Source: Anaerosphaera multitolerans (lineage in GTDB: Bacteria > Bacillota > Clostridia > Tissierellales > Peptoniphilaceae). Taken from it: 64,000 nucleotides of DNA. The notes under the pieces were generated by a model. The model saw only the letters and a program-made list of their open reading frames with translations, did no database searches and had not been told where the DNA came from. The position numbers were made by a program, and so were the translations under genes. Each line of letters begins with the position of its first letter. Within the stretch, counting starts at the first letter, position 1. Positions 7,303-15,909 of the stretch are shown here, piece by piece. The stretch lies in contig NZ_RLIH01000002.1 of assembly GCF_004006535.1 (NCBI RefSeq), positions 124,001 through 188,000 on the forward strand, written 5' to 3'.

Positions 7303-8460
7303 TTATTTTTCTATGGAAAGCTTTTTTTGATTTAATTTATTTTCCGTAAATTCACCAAGTAAAGTGTAGATTACGGCAAAAAGAGGAACGAAAAGCCACA
7401 TTCCTATTATTCCGAATACAGCGCCTCCTACTATTACTCCAAGCATAGTCCACATTGCAGGAAGTCCTATGGCATCTCCCACTACTTTCGGATAGATTAA
7501 ATTACCCTCAATCTGTTGAAGTATTACCACCATAATCACATAAATTAAAGCTTGTGTCGGCGATTCAATTAAGATTAGCATAACTCCCAAAGCTCCTGCT
7601 ATAAAAGCTCCAAATATGGGTATTAAAGCCAGAAAGGCAGTTAATATGGAGATTGTAGCCGCATTTGGAAGTCTGAGTATATTCATAGTTACAAAAGTCA
7701 TAATACCAAGGATTGTAGCATCAGTTACCTGACTTACTATGGTATTGTAGAAAAACTTGTGTCCCAGGGAAAGTATATGAATAATTGTGTCGCCGTTTTT
7801 CTTGCTAAAGAGTGAATAGAGCATTCGCCTAGCCTGATGTCCCAAAGTTTCTTTACTTGCCAATATGTAAATAGAAAATATAAAGGCTACAAACATATTT
7901 GCCAAGGAGCTAATCAGTGAAGTTGCCGTACTAATAGCGTTGGTAAAAAAAGTGGAATCCTGCCTTAAGAGAAAATTATTTACATTTTCAAAAATCGTAT
8001 TCCAACTAAATTGAGAAAGTTGAGCTTCTAGTTCCAAAGCATAGTTTTTTAAAGGTTCAATTGACCTCATCCAATTAAGTAGCTGGTCAAAAAATATTGG
8101 AAATTTCTGCTCTAAACTTTGAATGGATTTTATTAGTTGCGGTGCCAATAAAAATATTAAAAAGAGCAGCATAAAAAGCACTATTAGAATTGATAAAAAT
8201 AAAGCTAAAGGTCTTTTATACTTTTGAAATTTTTGAGATTTGACCTTTGAAAACAGTTTATTTTCCAAAAAATTCATGGGAATTTTCAATACAAAGGCAA
8301 GTGCGGCTCCAATTATTAATGGAGATATAATATTAAGTATTCTTTTTATTACATAGAAGACAGTTGATAGGTTTAACAGTAGAAAGTAAAATGAAATGGC
8401 TGCCAACATAGTAATTAAAAGATTTTTATTTAAGAAATTCTTTTTTTCACTATCGTTCAT
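7303..8460 (-). CDS. AI-2E (PerM-type) family membrane permease
   Basis: A 385-residue integral membrane protein with about eight membrane segments and a large loop after the second pair, as in the AI-2 exporter-like UPF0118 family. The C-terminal half carries the family block with LIPIFGAFIAG and LQQIEGNLIYPKVVG. Members have been linked to AI-2 export, Na+/H+ exchange or unknown transport, so the substrate is open. ATG 8460 is preferred because AAAGGAG lies 5 bases before it; the longer frame to 8499 overlaps the upstream gene. It ends close to the EFR1 gene with about 60 bases between. Confidence 0.9.
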   Translation of the reverse strand: MNDSEKKNFLNKNLLITMLAAISFYFLLLNLSTVFYVIKRILNIISPLIIGAALAFVLKIPMNFLENKLFSKVKSQKFQKYKRPLALFLSILIVLFMLLFLIFLLAPQLIKSIQSLEQKFPIFFDQLLNWMRSIEPLKNYALELEAQLSQFSWNTIFENVNNFLLRQDSTFFTNAISTATSLISSLANMFVAFIFSIYILASKETLGHQARRMLYSLFSKKNGDTIIHILSLGHKFFYNTIVSQVTDATILGIMTFVTMNILRLPNAATISILTAFLALIPIFGAFIAGALGVMLILIESPTQALIYVIMVVILQQIEGNLIYPKVVGDAIGLPAMWTMLGVIVGGAVFGIIGMWLFVPLFAVIYTLLGEFTENKLNQKKLSIEK

Positions 8461-8473
8461 AATAACTCCTTTA

Positions 8474-8989
8474 TTAATAGTCGTGATATAGATTGTCAAT
8501 TATCAATAGTAGACTTAAAAATAATTCTCTTGAATTTTTAACTACATGCTCATATTTAAGAGTATAAACTTTTTTGTTCTTAACTATCTTTCCTCTTATA
8601 GAGGCACATTTTACCTTGTTATAGTAAATTTCAAAACTTTGAATGTTAATCATTCCCCTAAGAGATAAATTTCCTGAGGAAAGGTCTATATAAAAATCGG
8701 GGATTCTATAACTTTTCCTCTGTTTTAGAGAGTAGTTTTCTTTTCCTATGGTAATTGTGTAAAGCTCATTGGAAATGGGAACTTGAATAAGTTTAAAAAT
8801 AGAGATTATTTCTCTATTTCCCTCATTAACTGTTATTTTAGATTGATACAAATTTCCCTTCTTGAAAAAATCTAAAAGAGGAGAGTATAAGTCAACGTGA
8901 GCTGTCATTGTAAGTTCACAATTTTCATAGATTTCGTATTTAAAATTATCAAGTATGGTATAGTCACAGGATACTGATATTTCCTTCAT
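8474..8989 (-). CDS. Hypothetical protein, possible Tubby/LURP-one-like fold
   Basis: About 171 residues with alternating short hydrophobic strands and no membrane segment or signal peptide. The rhythm of beta-strands and the motif RKSYRIPDFYIDL resemble Tubby C-terminal/LURP-one-like proteins, which are small beta-barrel proteins of uncertain function. This is a fold impression, not a motif match. ATG 8989 follows AGGTGATA with good spacing; the longer frame from 9034 overlaps the promoter. It ends 13 bases before the AI-2E permease start, so both are likely cotranscribed. Confidence 0.6.
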   Translation of the reverse strand: MKEISVSCDYTILDNFKYEIYENCELTMTAHVDLYSPLLDFFKKGNLYQSKITVNEGNREIISIFKLIQVPISNELYTITIGKENYSLKQRKSYRIPDFYIDLSSGNLSLRGMINIQSFEIYYNKVKCASIRGKIVKNKKVYTLKYEHVVKNSRELFLSLLLIIDNLYHDY

Positions 8990-9005
8990 ATTATCACCTG
9001 GTTTA

Positions 9006-9072
9006 ATTTTACAATATTGCCACCAATCTTTCAATTGCTCTAATTGATTAAGACTATTTTCTGTTATATAAT
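9006..9072. promoter_or_regulatory. Divergent promoter pair
   Basis: Minus strand: TTGAAA (plus 9029-9034), 17-base spacer, TAAAAT (plus 9006-9011), serving the gene at 8989. Plus strand: TTGATT (9044-9049), 17-base spacer, TATAAT (9067-9072), serving the cation-efflux operon at 9101. Both have ideal sigma-A geometry and lie back to back. Confidence 0.75.
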
Positions 9073-9100
9073 TACAGGAAACGGTAAAAGAGGTTTTTTA

Positions 9101-10249
9101 ATGTTAGTAGAGAAAGTGTTAAAACTTGGCAATTATGGGAAGCGAAGTACAGATCGCTTAGAAATATCAATAATAACGGCTGTCTTTGGAATTGTGGCCA
9201 ATGTATTTTTGGCGGCTGTAAAAATTTTACTTTTTATCTTTTCAGGTTCAGTATCAATACTTGCAGATGCCATTAACAACGCAACAGATAGCATATCTTC
9301 CATAGTTACTTTAGTAGGGGCAAAGCTGTCGTCAATGCCTGCAGATAAGGAACATCCCTATGGCCACGGCAGAATTGAATATATTTCAGCTTTGGTGGTT
9401 TCTGTATTTGTACTTGTTGCGGGAATTGAATTTATACGGACTTCCTATAATAGGATAATATATCCTGTAGAAGTGGAATTTAGTATTTATTCCATAGTAC
9501 TAATGGTACTTTCTATAGGAGTAAAATTATATATGGCACATTTCTATAGTGAAATTTCGGAAAAGATAAATTCAAGGCCAATAAAGGCTCAATCTAAGGA
9601 TTCCCTCTCAGATGTATTTGTAACGGGAGTTGTAGTTCTGTCAATAGTGGTAAATAAAATGACCGGACTGTTAATAGATGGGTATGTGGGTATAGTTGTA
9701 AGTTTGTTTATAATTTATTCGGGATATGAACTTATAAGTGAGACTTTAAGCGCCTTAATAGGAGAAGCGCCTGAAGAAGGTTTCTTAAAAAAAATTGAAG
9801 AAATTGCCTTAAGTGACGATAGGATTTTTGGAGTACATGATATTATAGTTGCCAGATTCGGTCCCCAAAACACCTATGTAAGTTTACACGTTCAAATAGC
9901 TTACAATATGACTTTAGTTGAGGCCCATTCCCTAGTTGACAATATTGAAATTGAAATAGAAGAAAAATTAAACTGTATTGCAAGTATTCATATAGACCCC
10001 GTGGGAATTTATTCCGATGATGAAAGAAAAATAGTAGGGATTTTAAATAAGGTTATTAGAGAAAATAAAGAGATTAAGTCCTTTCATGATTTAAACTGTG
10101 AGGATAAGATAATTAAAGTTGAAGTAGTAGTCAACGGTAACATAGTTAAGACGGAAGAAGAGGAAGATGAGATTTTAAAATTAATTAAAAAGGAATTAAA
10201 AAAAGAATTTGATTATGAGTATAATATAATAATAGATAGATATTTTTGA
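9101..10249 (+). CDS. Cation diffusion facilitator family transporter
   Basis: A 382-residue CDF-family divalent-metal exporter (proton antiporter) of the MntE/FieF type. The transmembrane metal-site motifs are present: DAINNATD in segment two and SKDSLSDV in segment five, with the conserved HPYGHGRIEY loop between. A cytoplasmic C-terminal domain starts near residue 205, and an extra charged tail of about 80 residues follows the usual end. ATG 9101 has AAAAGAGG 7 bases upstream; a longer frame from 9044 begins inside the -35. It is the first gene of a four-gene unit with trkA, ung and a hydrolase. The metal (Mn, Fe or Zn) cannot be decided here. Confidence 0.92.
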   Translation: MLVEKVLKLGNYGKRSTDRLEISIITAVFGIVANVFLAAVKILLFIFSGSVSILADAINNATDSISSIVTLVGAKLSSMPADKEHPYGHGRIEYISALVVSVFVLVAGIEFIRTSYNRIIYPVEVEFSIYSIVLMVLSIGVKLYMAHFYSEISEKINSRPIKAQSKDSLSDVFVTGVVVLSIVVNKMTGLLIDGYVGIVVSLFIIYSGYELISETLSALIGEAPEEGFLKKIEEIALSDDRIFGVHDIIVARFGPQNTYVSLHVQIAYNMTLVEAHSLVDNIEIEIEEKLNCIASIHIDPVGIYSDDERKIVGILNKVIRENKEIKSFHDLNCEDKIIKVEVVVNGNIVKTEEEEDEILKLIKKELKKEFDYEYNIIIDRYF

Positions 10250-10257
10250 GGTAATTT

Positions 10258-11631
10258 ATGGAAGTTTTAATTATAGGTGCAGGAGAAATGGGACAGGAGA
10301 TAATCAGGTCCATGTCCATGGAAGATTATAGCATTACAGTAGTAGACAGTGATGAAAAATTTTTGTCGGAAATAGATTCCAATATAAAAATCAAGACTGT
10401 ACTTGGAAATGGTTTGGACAGAAAACTTTTAAAGAGTTTGGATATTGGAAATTTTGACTTTGTAGTAGCTCTTACAGACTCGGATAAGATAAATATTTTA
10501 ATTTGCACAATGTCTAAAAATTTAGGTGCAAAGTATACAATTTCTCTTATAAGACAGGCGGACTCCATTGATGAACTATTTTACTTAAGGGATTCTTTGG
10601 GAATAGACTACATAGTAAATCCTGATTTGGAAATTGCAAAGTCCATTGAAATAATAATAAAGGATAAATTAGTTTATCAATCAGACAGTTTTGGCAAGGG
10701 TAAAATTGAAGTTGCTGGACATTATGTGGACAATGATAAAGAATTTGAAGGTCAAAAATTAAAGGATATAGGAAGTCTTACCACTTTACTGGTAGTTGCC
10801 ATTCAAAGGGGAAGTGAACTGATAATTCCCAATGGAGATACGGAAATTAAACGAAATGACTTTCTTTATTTAATGGGTCTGTCAAAGGACGTAATGAGTT
10901 TTAAAATGAAGTACTTTCGATTTGAGGTTAAAGATGAAAGAGAAAATATTTTAATAGTAGGCGGCGGAGGTACTTCTAAAAAGTTAGTGGAGATGATTGA
11001 CGACTACGATATTACCATTGTGGAGAAAAATGCGGAAAAAGTGGAGGACCTTAGAAATAAGTATCCTGATATATTTGTTATTAAAAGGGAATTTAAAGGT
11101 CTGGACTTTTTTGATAAACCTGAAATAGAAAATGTTAATATATTTTTGGCGTTGACGGAAAATGATGAATTAAATATAGTTTTGGGAATGATGGCTAGAG
11201 AAAGCGGGATAGCTCAAGTTATTATAAAACTTACAACTATGAACTATGCTAAAATAGTAGACAGTTTAAATTTAACAGCGGTTTTAAATCCGTTAACAGT
11301 TACTTCAAATCGAATTATAAAGAGACTTAGGTCTGATAGAACGGTATCAATACAGCTTGCCTTTAATGGAGAAGCGGAGATATCGGAAATTAAGCTGGAT
11401 GATAAAAGCGAGTTAATAGGAAAGACGATTGAAGAGATTTCACTTCCAAAGGGAATATTAATAGGAGGTATTATGAGAGAGGACAATGCTGCCATAGTTC
11501 CAAGGGGGAACAGCAGAATTGAAAAAGGTGATACTCTTATAATATTTTATAAAAGTGAAAACCGAAAGCAATTGGAAAGATTCATTGCTCCAAATATAAG
11601 CAAGGGATTTTTAGATAGATTTTTTAATTAA
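10258..11631 (+). CDS. trkA: TrkA, NAD-binding regulatory subunit of Trk potassium uptake
   Basis: A 457-residue cytoplasmic gating protein with two RCK units, each a Rossmann (TrkA-N) plus a TrkA-C domain. The first Rossmann motif IIGAGEMG is at residues 5-12 and the second IVGGGG starts near residue 230. The C-terminal subdomains lie near residues 140-210 and 370-445. It gates a TrkH/TrkG channel, which is not in this window. It begins 8 bases after the CDF gene and ends 9 bases before ung, giving a compact operon. Confidence 0.93.
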   Translation: MEVLIIGAGEMGQEIIRSMSMEDYSITVVDSDEKFLSEIDSNIKIKTVLGNGLDRKLLKSLDIGNFDFVVALTDSDKINILICTMSKNLGAKYTISLIRQADSIDELFYLRDSLGIDYIVNPDLEIAKSIEIIIKDKLVYQSDSFGKGKIEVAGHYVDNDKEFEGQKLKDIGSLTTLLVVAIQRGSELIIPNGDTEIKRNDFLYLMGLSKDVMSFKMKYFRFEVKDERENILIVGGGGTSKKLVEMIDDYDITIVEKNAEKVEDLRNKYPDIFVIKREFKGLDFFDKPEIENVNIFLALTENDELNIVLGMMARESGIAQVIIKLTTMNYAKIVDSLNLTAVLNPLTVTSNRIIKRLRSDRTVSIQLAFNGEAEISEIKLDDKSELIGKTIEEISLPKGILIGGIMREDNAAIVPRGNSRIEKGDTLIIFYKSENRKQLERFIAPNISKGFLDRFFN

Positions 11632-11640
11632 GAGGATACT

Positions 11641-12309
11641 ATGAAAGAAATTTTAAAAAATGATTGGCAGGAGCTTTTAAAAGATGAATTTGAAAAGCCC
11701 TACTATTTAAATTTAAGGGAACTTCTAATAGAGGAGTATAAGAACTATGAGGTATTTCCAAAGGCGGAAGATATTTTTAATGCCTTTAACTATACTCCCT
11801 ATAGTAATTTAAAGGTGGTAATTTTAGGGCAGGATCCCTACCACAATTTTGGACAGGCACACGGTCTTGCTTTTTCAGTAAAAGAGGGAGTGAAAATTCC
11901 CCCTTCTCTTGTAAATATATACAAGGAATTAAAAGAGGACTTAGGACTTGAAATTCCAAGTACGGGATACTTGATTAACTGGTCTAAACAGGGAATTATG
12001 CTTTTAAATACAACTCTTACTGTAAGAGCTCATTCGCCTATGAGTCATTCTAAAATCGGATGGGAGCTTTTTACAGACAGGGTAATTGAAGTAATAGACA
12101 GTGGAAGTAGGCCTGTAGTATTTATTCTTTGGGGGAACCATGCAAAGTCTAAAATGAAGTTAATTAAAAATGAGAAACACTTGGTTATTACAGGGGCACA
12201 TCCAAGTCCCCTATCTGCCAACAGAGGTTTTTTCGGTTCAAGACCTTTTTCAAAGGCAAATACATTTTTGGAAAGTAACAATATAGAACCGCCGAATTGG
12301 AGGGTATAA
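11641..12309 (+). CDS. ung: Uracil-DNA glycosylase (family 1)
   Basis: A 222-residue base-excision repair enzyme that removes uracil from DNA. The water-activating motif GQDPYH (about residues 63-68) and the DNA-intercalation motif HPSPLSA (about residues 186-192) are intact, so it should be active. Length is standard for Ung. It is the third gene of the operon beginning with the CDF transporter, and its stop codon overlaps the next start by one base (TAATG). Confidence 0.97.
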   Translation: MKEILKNDWQELLKDEFEKPYYLNLRELLIEEYKNYEVFPKAEDIFNAFNYTPYSNLKVVILGQDPYHNFGQAHGLAFSVKEGVKIPPSLVNIYKELKEDLGLEIPSTGYLINWSKQGIMLLNTTLTVRAHSPMSHSKIGWELFTDRVIEVIDSGSRPVVFILWGNHAKSKMKLIKNEKHLVITGAHPSPLSANRGFFGSRPFSKANTFLESNNIEPPNWRV

Positions 12310-13082
12310 TGGAGTATTTAAAATCAGATTTTGTGGAAATTAAAAAAGAATATGCTGGAGAAGTACCTATGTATGTAGTTACTCCAAAACTAAATGTGGA
12401 GAAACACAAGACCATATTTTTCTACCACGGTTGGAGCAGCAATGCACTAAGCCAGATTTTCAGAGCTAATATATTGGCAAGTTATGGTTACCAGGTGATT
12501 TTACCGGAGGCAAGATTTCACGGTGAAAGAGGAGAGCTGGACTATGACTTGGAAGAAGTTACAAGAGCTCATATGATGCAGGTGATAATGCATAATATTG
12601 AAGAATTTCCAAGTATCTATAAATACAGTGTTGAAAATTTAAATGTAGATGAGGAAAATGTAGCAGTTTCAGGTCATTCCATGGGGGCGATTACTGCAGG
12701 AGGTCTTTTCACTTTTAAGACTTCTTTAAAGACGGCAGTGCTTTTTAACGGAACTATGAATTGGGAACACATAGTTGATGCGCTTATGGAAGGGGAAGAT
12801 GAAATAAGCTATGAAAGAATGAGAATAAATGAATTTATGATTCAAATGAATCCTCAAATCCATTTAGAAGATTTAAAGGACAGAGCGCTGGGACTTTTTA
12901 ACGGTGCAGAAGACGACGTAATGCCGCCAATATCTCAAGAGGAATTTTATGAAAAAGCAGTGGAGAAGTATGGGGATAAAGAGCTTATTAAATTTGAAAA
13001 GTTTGACCGTACTTACCACCAACTTACTACACAAATGTTGGAAAGTTCAATAATATTTTTAAAGGAAGTAGCAAAGTTTTAA
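12309..13082 (+). CDS. Alpha/beta hydrolase, YitV-like esterase
   Basis: A 257-residue cytoplasmic alpha/beta hydrolase. The nucleophile elbow GHSMGA is near residue 123, a probable catalytic Asp lies in GAEDDVMPP near residue 205, and the His in TYHQLT near residue 240. The N-terminal HGWSS block supplies the oxyanion region. The layout resembles the YitV/prolyl-oligopeptidase-like esterases of Firmicutes. ATG 12309 overlaps the ung stop and has GGAGGG 4 bases upstream. It is the last gene of the operon, ending just before a very strong terminator. Confidence 0.82.
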   Translation: MEYLKSDFVEIKKEYAGEVPMYVVTPKLNVEKHKTIFFYHGWSSNALSQIFRANILASYGYQVILPEARFHGERGELDYDLEEVTRAHMMQVIMHNIEEFPSIYKYSVENLNVDEENVAVSGHSMGAITAGGLFTFKTSLKTAVLFNGTMNWEHIVDALMEGEDEISYERMRINEFMIQMNPQIHLEDLKDRALGLFNGAEDDVMPPISQEEFYEKAVEKYGDKELIKFEKFDRTYHQLTTQMLESSIIFLKEVAKF

Positions 13083-13088
13083 GAGCGT

Positions 13089-13147
13089 CCTATAAACGAA
13101 CCCTTAAACTCACATAGGGATTAAGGGTTCGTTTATAGGCCTTTTTT
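13089..13147 (+). terminator. Strong terminator of the CDF-trkA-ung-hydrolase operon
   Basis: Perfect 17-bp arms at 13089-13105 and 13123-13139, a 17-base loop and then a T run in 13142-13147. The minus strand lacks a T run, so it acts mainly on the plus strand although it abuts the convergent sdpI stop. Confidence 0.93.
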
Positions 13148-13790
13148 AAATTCCTTTTTTATATAGGGCAAAGGAGTATATCATAGGTAGAGATACTAAG
13201 AGTAAGGTAAAAAATAAAGGGAGATGGGCAAGAGGAGTTTCTGTTAAAAAGAAACCTGTGATTATAAAAAGAAATCCTCCTGCTATCCAAAGTTTTGATG
13301 CAAATCTATGGGTTTTATTCCAGTTTTCTTCACTGTTTAAAGTCCAGGGGATTTTAATTCCCACTGTGTAATTTTGTTTTGTCTTAGGCATATAGTTTCC
13401 TATTGCAATAAATATAAATCCAACTATTAAATTAACTGAAATACCAACAAAATCTGAGCTATATCCAAGGGCAACGGCATAGGTTGAAATCATTACTATT
13501 ATGGAAGTAAGAGGAATTGCCCAAAATATAATTTTTAACATCTTATCACTTATGTTTTTTCGCTTTGGGTCCTGTAATGTAAAAAACAGGGTGAACAGGT
13601 GAATGGTGGTTAAAAATAAAGGCAGTCCAAGTATGGTAAAAGCTTTGCTGCTCCAGCCGTCAGGATTGTTATTTATATCAAAATGTGTGGCAATGGTGTC
13701 GGGAAGTTTATTCCAAAGTAACAATCCTATAAACAGAGGTATGAGGCAAAGGAAAGTTGTGAGGAGTACTGTCTTTTTATATTTTTTCAT
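13146..13790 (-). CDS. SdpI-like membrane protein (DUF1648)
   Basis: A membrane protein of about 214 residues with six predicted segments and an N-terminal DUF1648 block (LPDTIATHFDINNNPDGWSS). In Bacillus subtilis SdpI gives immunity to the SdpC toxin and also binds the repressor SdpR. The same repressor-then-immunity order is present here, with the ArsR-type gene overlapping by 14 bases. No sdpC-like toxin gene is visible, so it may protect against a foreign toxin or serve another envelope role. Three ATG codons are clustered; the one at 13790 has the best spacing (9 bases) from AAGGAG. Confidence 0.85.
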   Translation of the reverse strand: MKKYKKTVLLTTFLCLIPLFIGLLLWNKLPDTIATHFDINNNPDGWSSKAFTILGLPLFLTTIHLFTLFFTLQDPKRKNISDKMLKIIFWAIPLTSIIVMISTYAVALGYSSDFVGISVNLIVGFIFIAIGNYMPKTKQNYTVGIKIPWTLNSEENWNKTHRFASKLWIAGGFLFIITGFFLTETPLAHLPLFFTLLLVSLPMIYSFALYKKGI

Positions 13791-14058
13791 CTTCATCATC
13801 TCCTTTTAAATCTGAAAGCCATAGCATAATTTCCTCTACTACAGAGGTATTTAATTCATAGTAAATAAAGTTTTTATACTTAGTTTCTCTTAGCAAATCG
13901 GCTTTTTTTAAAATGTTTAAATGGTAGGAGATAGTGGGGGCTGTAATATTAAAGTTTTCCACAATTTCTCCTGCTGTCAGTCTTCCGTCTTTAAGTAAAG
14001 TCAGTATTTCTCTTCTTACAGGGTCAGACAATGCTTTAAAAGTTTCTGCAAATCCCAT
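13777..14058 (-). CDS. ArsR-family autorepressor, SdpR-like
   Basis: A 93-residue winged-helix repressor with the ArsR signature (DPVRREILTLLKDGRL, then TAPTISYHLNILKKADL). No cysteine metal site of the ELCVCDL type is present, which separates it from metal sensors and fits SdpR. ATG 14058 follows GGAGG by 5 bases. A promoter and a perfect palindrome lie just upstream, pointing to autorepression of the sdpR-sdpI unit. In B. subtilis SdpR is sequestered at the membrane by SdpI; whether that holds here is inferred. Confidence 0.88.
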   Translation of the reverse strand: MGFAETFKALSDPVRREILTLLKDGRLTAGEIVENFNITAPTISYHLNILKKADLLRETKYKNFIYYELNTSVVEEIMLWLSDLKGDDEDEKI

Positions 14059-14075
14059 AATTACCTCCAAATCTG

Positions 14076-14125
14076 TTTAGATAAACATCTAAATAGATTA
14101 TATATGACTTCATTCTTGTAGTCAA
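14076..14125 (-). promoter_or_regulatory. sdpRI promoter with palindromic operator
   Basis: On the minus strand TTGACT (plus 14120-14125), 17-base spacer, TATAAT (plus 14097-14102). The perfect dyad TTTAGAT-N4-ATCTAAA lies at 14076-14093, across the likely start site, where a bound ArsR dimer would block transcription. Confidence 0.8.
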
Positions 14126-14158
14126 TTCTATTTTGAAATTTATCTAATTAGTTATGAC

Positions 14159-14186
14159 TTGAAAGTTTGAGGAGCTATATTATAAA
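14159..14186 (+). promoter_or_regulatory. Putative promoter of the CmpB-type membrane gene
   Basis: TTGAAA at 14159-14164, 16-base spacer, TATAAA at 14181-14186, about 22 bases before the ATG at 14209. Confidence 0.6.
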
Positions 14187-14208
14187 ATGGATTAAATAAG
14201 GAGTTACT

Positions 14209-14751
14209 ATGAAATTTAAAAATATATACTTTAAAGAAGTCTTTTTAAATTTTCTATTCTATTGTGTCATAGGATGGATTTATGAAGTGTTTTTAGAAGT
14301 GGTGGTATATCGTTGGGGATTTTCAAATAGAGGTGTCCTTTTCGGTCCCTACCTACCCATATATGGTACGGGAGCCATGATTTTTCTAATTTTGCTTTCA
14401 AATTTAAAGAGTAGAAAAATTACAATTGGAAGAATAAATTTAAGTCCTTTTCTAGTTTTTTTGGGAATAGTATTTATAACTACTTTACTGGAGTTAGCGG
14501 GTAGTTATGTAATGGAATATACAAAGGGCGATTGGCTTTGGAATTATGAAGATTACTTTCTGAATTTTCAGGGGAGAGTGGCTTTAAATCCCAGCATTAG
14601 ATTTGGGCTGGGTGGAATGGTAATAATGTATGGTTTACAACCTCTTTTTGAAAAGTGGATTTCAAAATTAAATCCTAAAGTTATAAATATTCTCTTTATA
14701 GTTTTATTTGCCCTTTTTCTATTAGATGTGGCAATTTATTTTTTAAAATAA
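14209..14751 (+). CDS. Putative ABC-transporter type IV membrane protein (CmpB family)
   Basis: A 180-residue membrane protein with about four to five segments. It carries the family motifs GWIYEVF, NRGVLFGPYLPIYGTGA and, later, LELAGSYVME with WNYEDYFLNFQGRV, characteristic of the PF06541 family called putative ABC transporter permease. No ATPase gene is nearby, and the biochemical role of the family is not established. It is a single-gene unit with its own promoter and terminator. GGAG lies 8 bases before the ATG. Confidence 0.85.
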   Translation: MKFKNIYFKEVFLNFLFYCVIGWIYEVFLEVVVYRWGFSNRGVLFGPYLPIYGTGAMIFLILLSNLKSRKITIGRINLSPFLVFLGIVFITTLLELAGSYVMEYTKGDWLWNYEDYFLNFQGRVALNPSIRFGLGGMVIMYGLQPLFEKWISKLNPKVINILFIVLFALFLLDVAIYFLK

Positions 14752-14779
14752 AAAGTAGGCATTTAAATGTCTACTTTTT
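14750..14779. terminator. Bidirectional terminator
   Basis: Arms 14750-14764 and 14765-14779 (AAAAAGTAG outer stem) with A and T runs on both sides, between two convergent genes. Confidence 0.75.
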
Positions 14780-14801
14780 GTAATTTAATAAGTATAGTTT
14801 T

Positions 14802-15341
14802 TTATTTTTTCTTTTGAGTTTTATTTACAATGTCATCTATTTCCTTTGAGATGTCCTCAACGGATTTAGAAGCATCTATTATAAAATCGGCATAGGATGA
14901 AAAATCTTGAGCGGCCTTAATTCTCTCCTCTATTTTTTCGGAGCTATCGCCTCGCTCTTTCATCCTCTCAACCATAGTATCCACATTGGACTTTAGATAG
15001 ATACATATGGCATTTTTAAATTCCGACTTTATTTTTTTCACCCCATTTAAATCTACAACAACAACTGCGTTATTTTCGGAATCTATGTACTTTTTAAATT
15101 CTGCCTTAGGCGTTCCGTAGTAATTATTGGAATAGTGAGTAGTTTCTAAAAAGAAATCCTGCTTTTTAAGTTTTAAAAATTCAGGAACACTTAGAAAGTG
15201 GTAGTCCAAACCATTTACTTCGCCCTCTCTTTTCTTTCTAGTAGTATATGTAATAATTTTAAAAAAATTATCTTTTTTTCTAAGTAAGTTTGCTTGAGTG
15301 GTTTTTCCTGTACCGGAAGCTCCAACTATTAAATAAATCAT
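14802..15341 (-). CDS. Guanylate-kinase-like protein
   Basis: A 179-residue P-loop kinase. The Walker A GASGTGKTT is at residues 7-15, the GMP-binding TTRKKREGEVNGLDYHFLS block is near residues 33-51, and the YGTP motif is near residue 75. These match guanylate kinase (GMP + ATP to GDP + ADP), but the protein is about 20-25 residues shorter than typical Gmk, which is usually next to rpoZ or remA. It could be a paralogue with another nucleotide substrate. GGAGG precedes the ATG and a TATAAT (minus strand, plus 15373-15378) lies upstream. Confidence 0.75.
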   Translation of the reverse strand: MIYLIVGASGTGKTTQANLLRKKDNFFKIITYTTRKKREGEVNGLDYHFLSVPEFLKLKKQDFFLETTHYSNNYYGTPKAEFKKYIDSENNAVVVVDLNGVKKIKSEFKNAICIYLKSNVDTMVERMKERGDSSEKIEERIKAAQDFSSYADFIIDASKSVEDISKEIDDIVNKTQKKK

Positions 15342-15743
15342 AGGTCCTCCATTTACTAATTGTGTAAATAAATTATATTGCAGTTAATAATTAATTTTAG
15401 TGGGAATAATATTCTAATTATGAAATTTTATAGGGAATAAATACACAGAATTTTAAAATATTCTAATGTTTTTAATTCAAGCTATTTCGATTTGTTAAAC
15501 TAATTTCTTATTATAGGTTTACATTTTTTACATACTGTACACTTAACAATTTCTTTATTGCCTATGTCCAGTCCTCAGCATCACATTCAATGAAAATTCC
15601 ATATACTATTCACTTTAAAAAAAGCATCTTCTAAAAATATTTTTATTTATGTTTTGTCTAATATTAAGTTGTCTTTAGGTAGGTAAAGTTAAAATACGTT
15701 TGTTTTCTTTAATGAAGTATTATTATACCACTATCAGCTTGAA
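15342..15743. other. Gene-free AT-rich stretch
   Basis: No open frame of useful length, RNA motif or terminator was recognised. A minus-strand stretch around 15510-15600 reads in two frames with cysteine-rich fragments and stops, which could be decayed coding DNA but matches nothing I can name. Confidence 0.4.
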
Positions 15744-15885
15744 GAAAACAATATTATTTGGCGGAGCATAGTGGCAATATGAAACTTAAGAATTTTAGGT
15801 GTTGGAATGTTTCTAAGTGTTGTAATAGTTAATTTCGAGGAAGTAATTGTACTAGGACATACAGATTATAGTAAAATATTTTATT
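15744..15885 (+). pseudogene. Possible relic of a beta-carbonic anhydrase
   Basis: One frame reads WRSIVAI, a stop, then NLRILGVG and later EEVIVLGHTDYSK before the final stop. Beta-carbonic anhydrases carry a conserved RS-(I/L)-V helix, an LG(V/T) turn and a (E/K)EI-V-(I/L)-GHTDCG block in this order; here the zinc-ligand Cys is replaced by Tyr and the frame is interrupted. The match is short and by eye, so this is tentative. Confidence 0.3.
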
Positions 15886-15909
15886 AAAAAAGGAAGGCTC
15901 AACCTTCCT
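15885..15909 (-). terminator. Terminator of the peptide ABC operon
   Basis: AGGAAGG/CCTTCCT arms overlapping the last codons of the final ATPase gene; the minus strand continues into a T run. Confidence 0.85.

Noticed and set aside
15510-15600. Cysteine-rich small protein on the minus strand
   Set aside because: The reading breaks between two frames with a stop, no ribosome site or family match was found.
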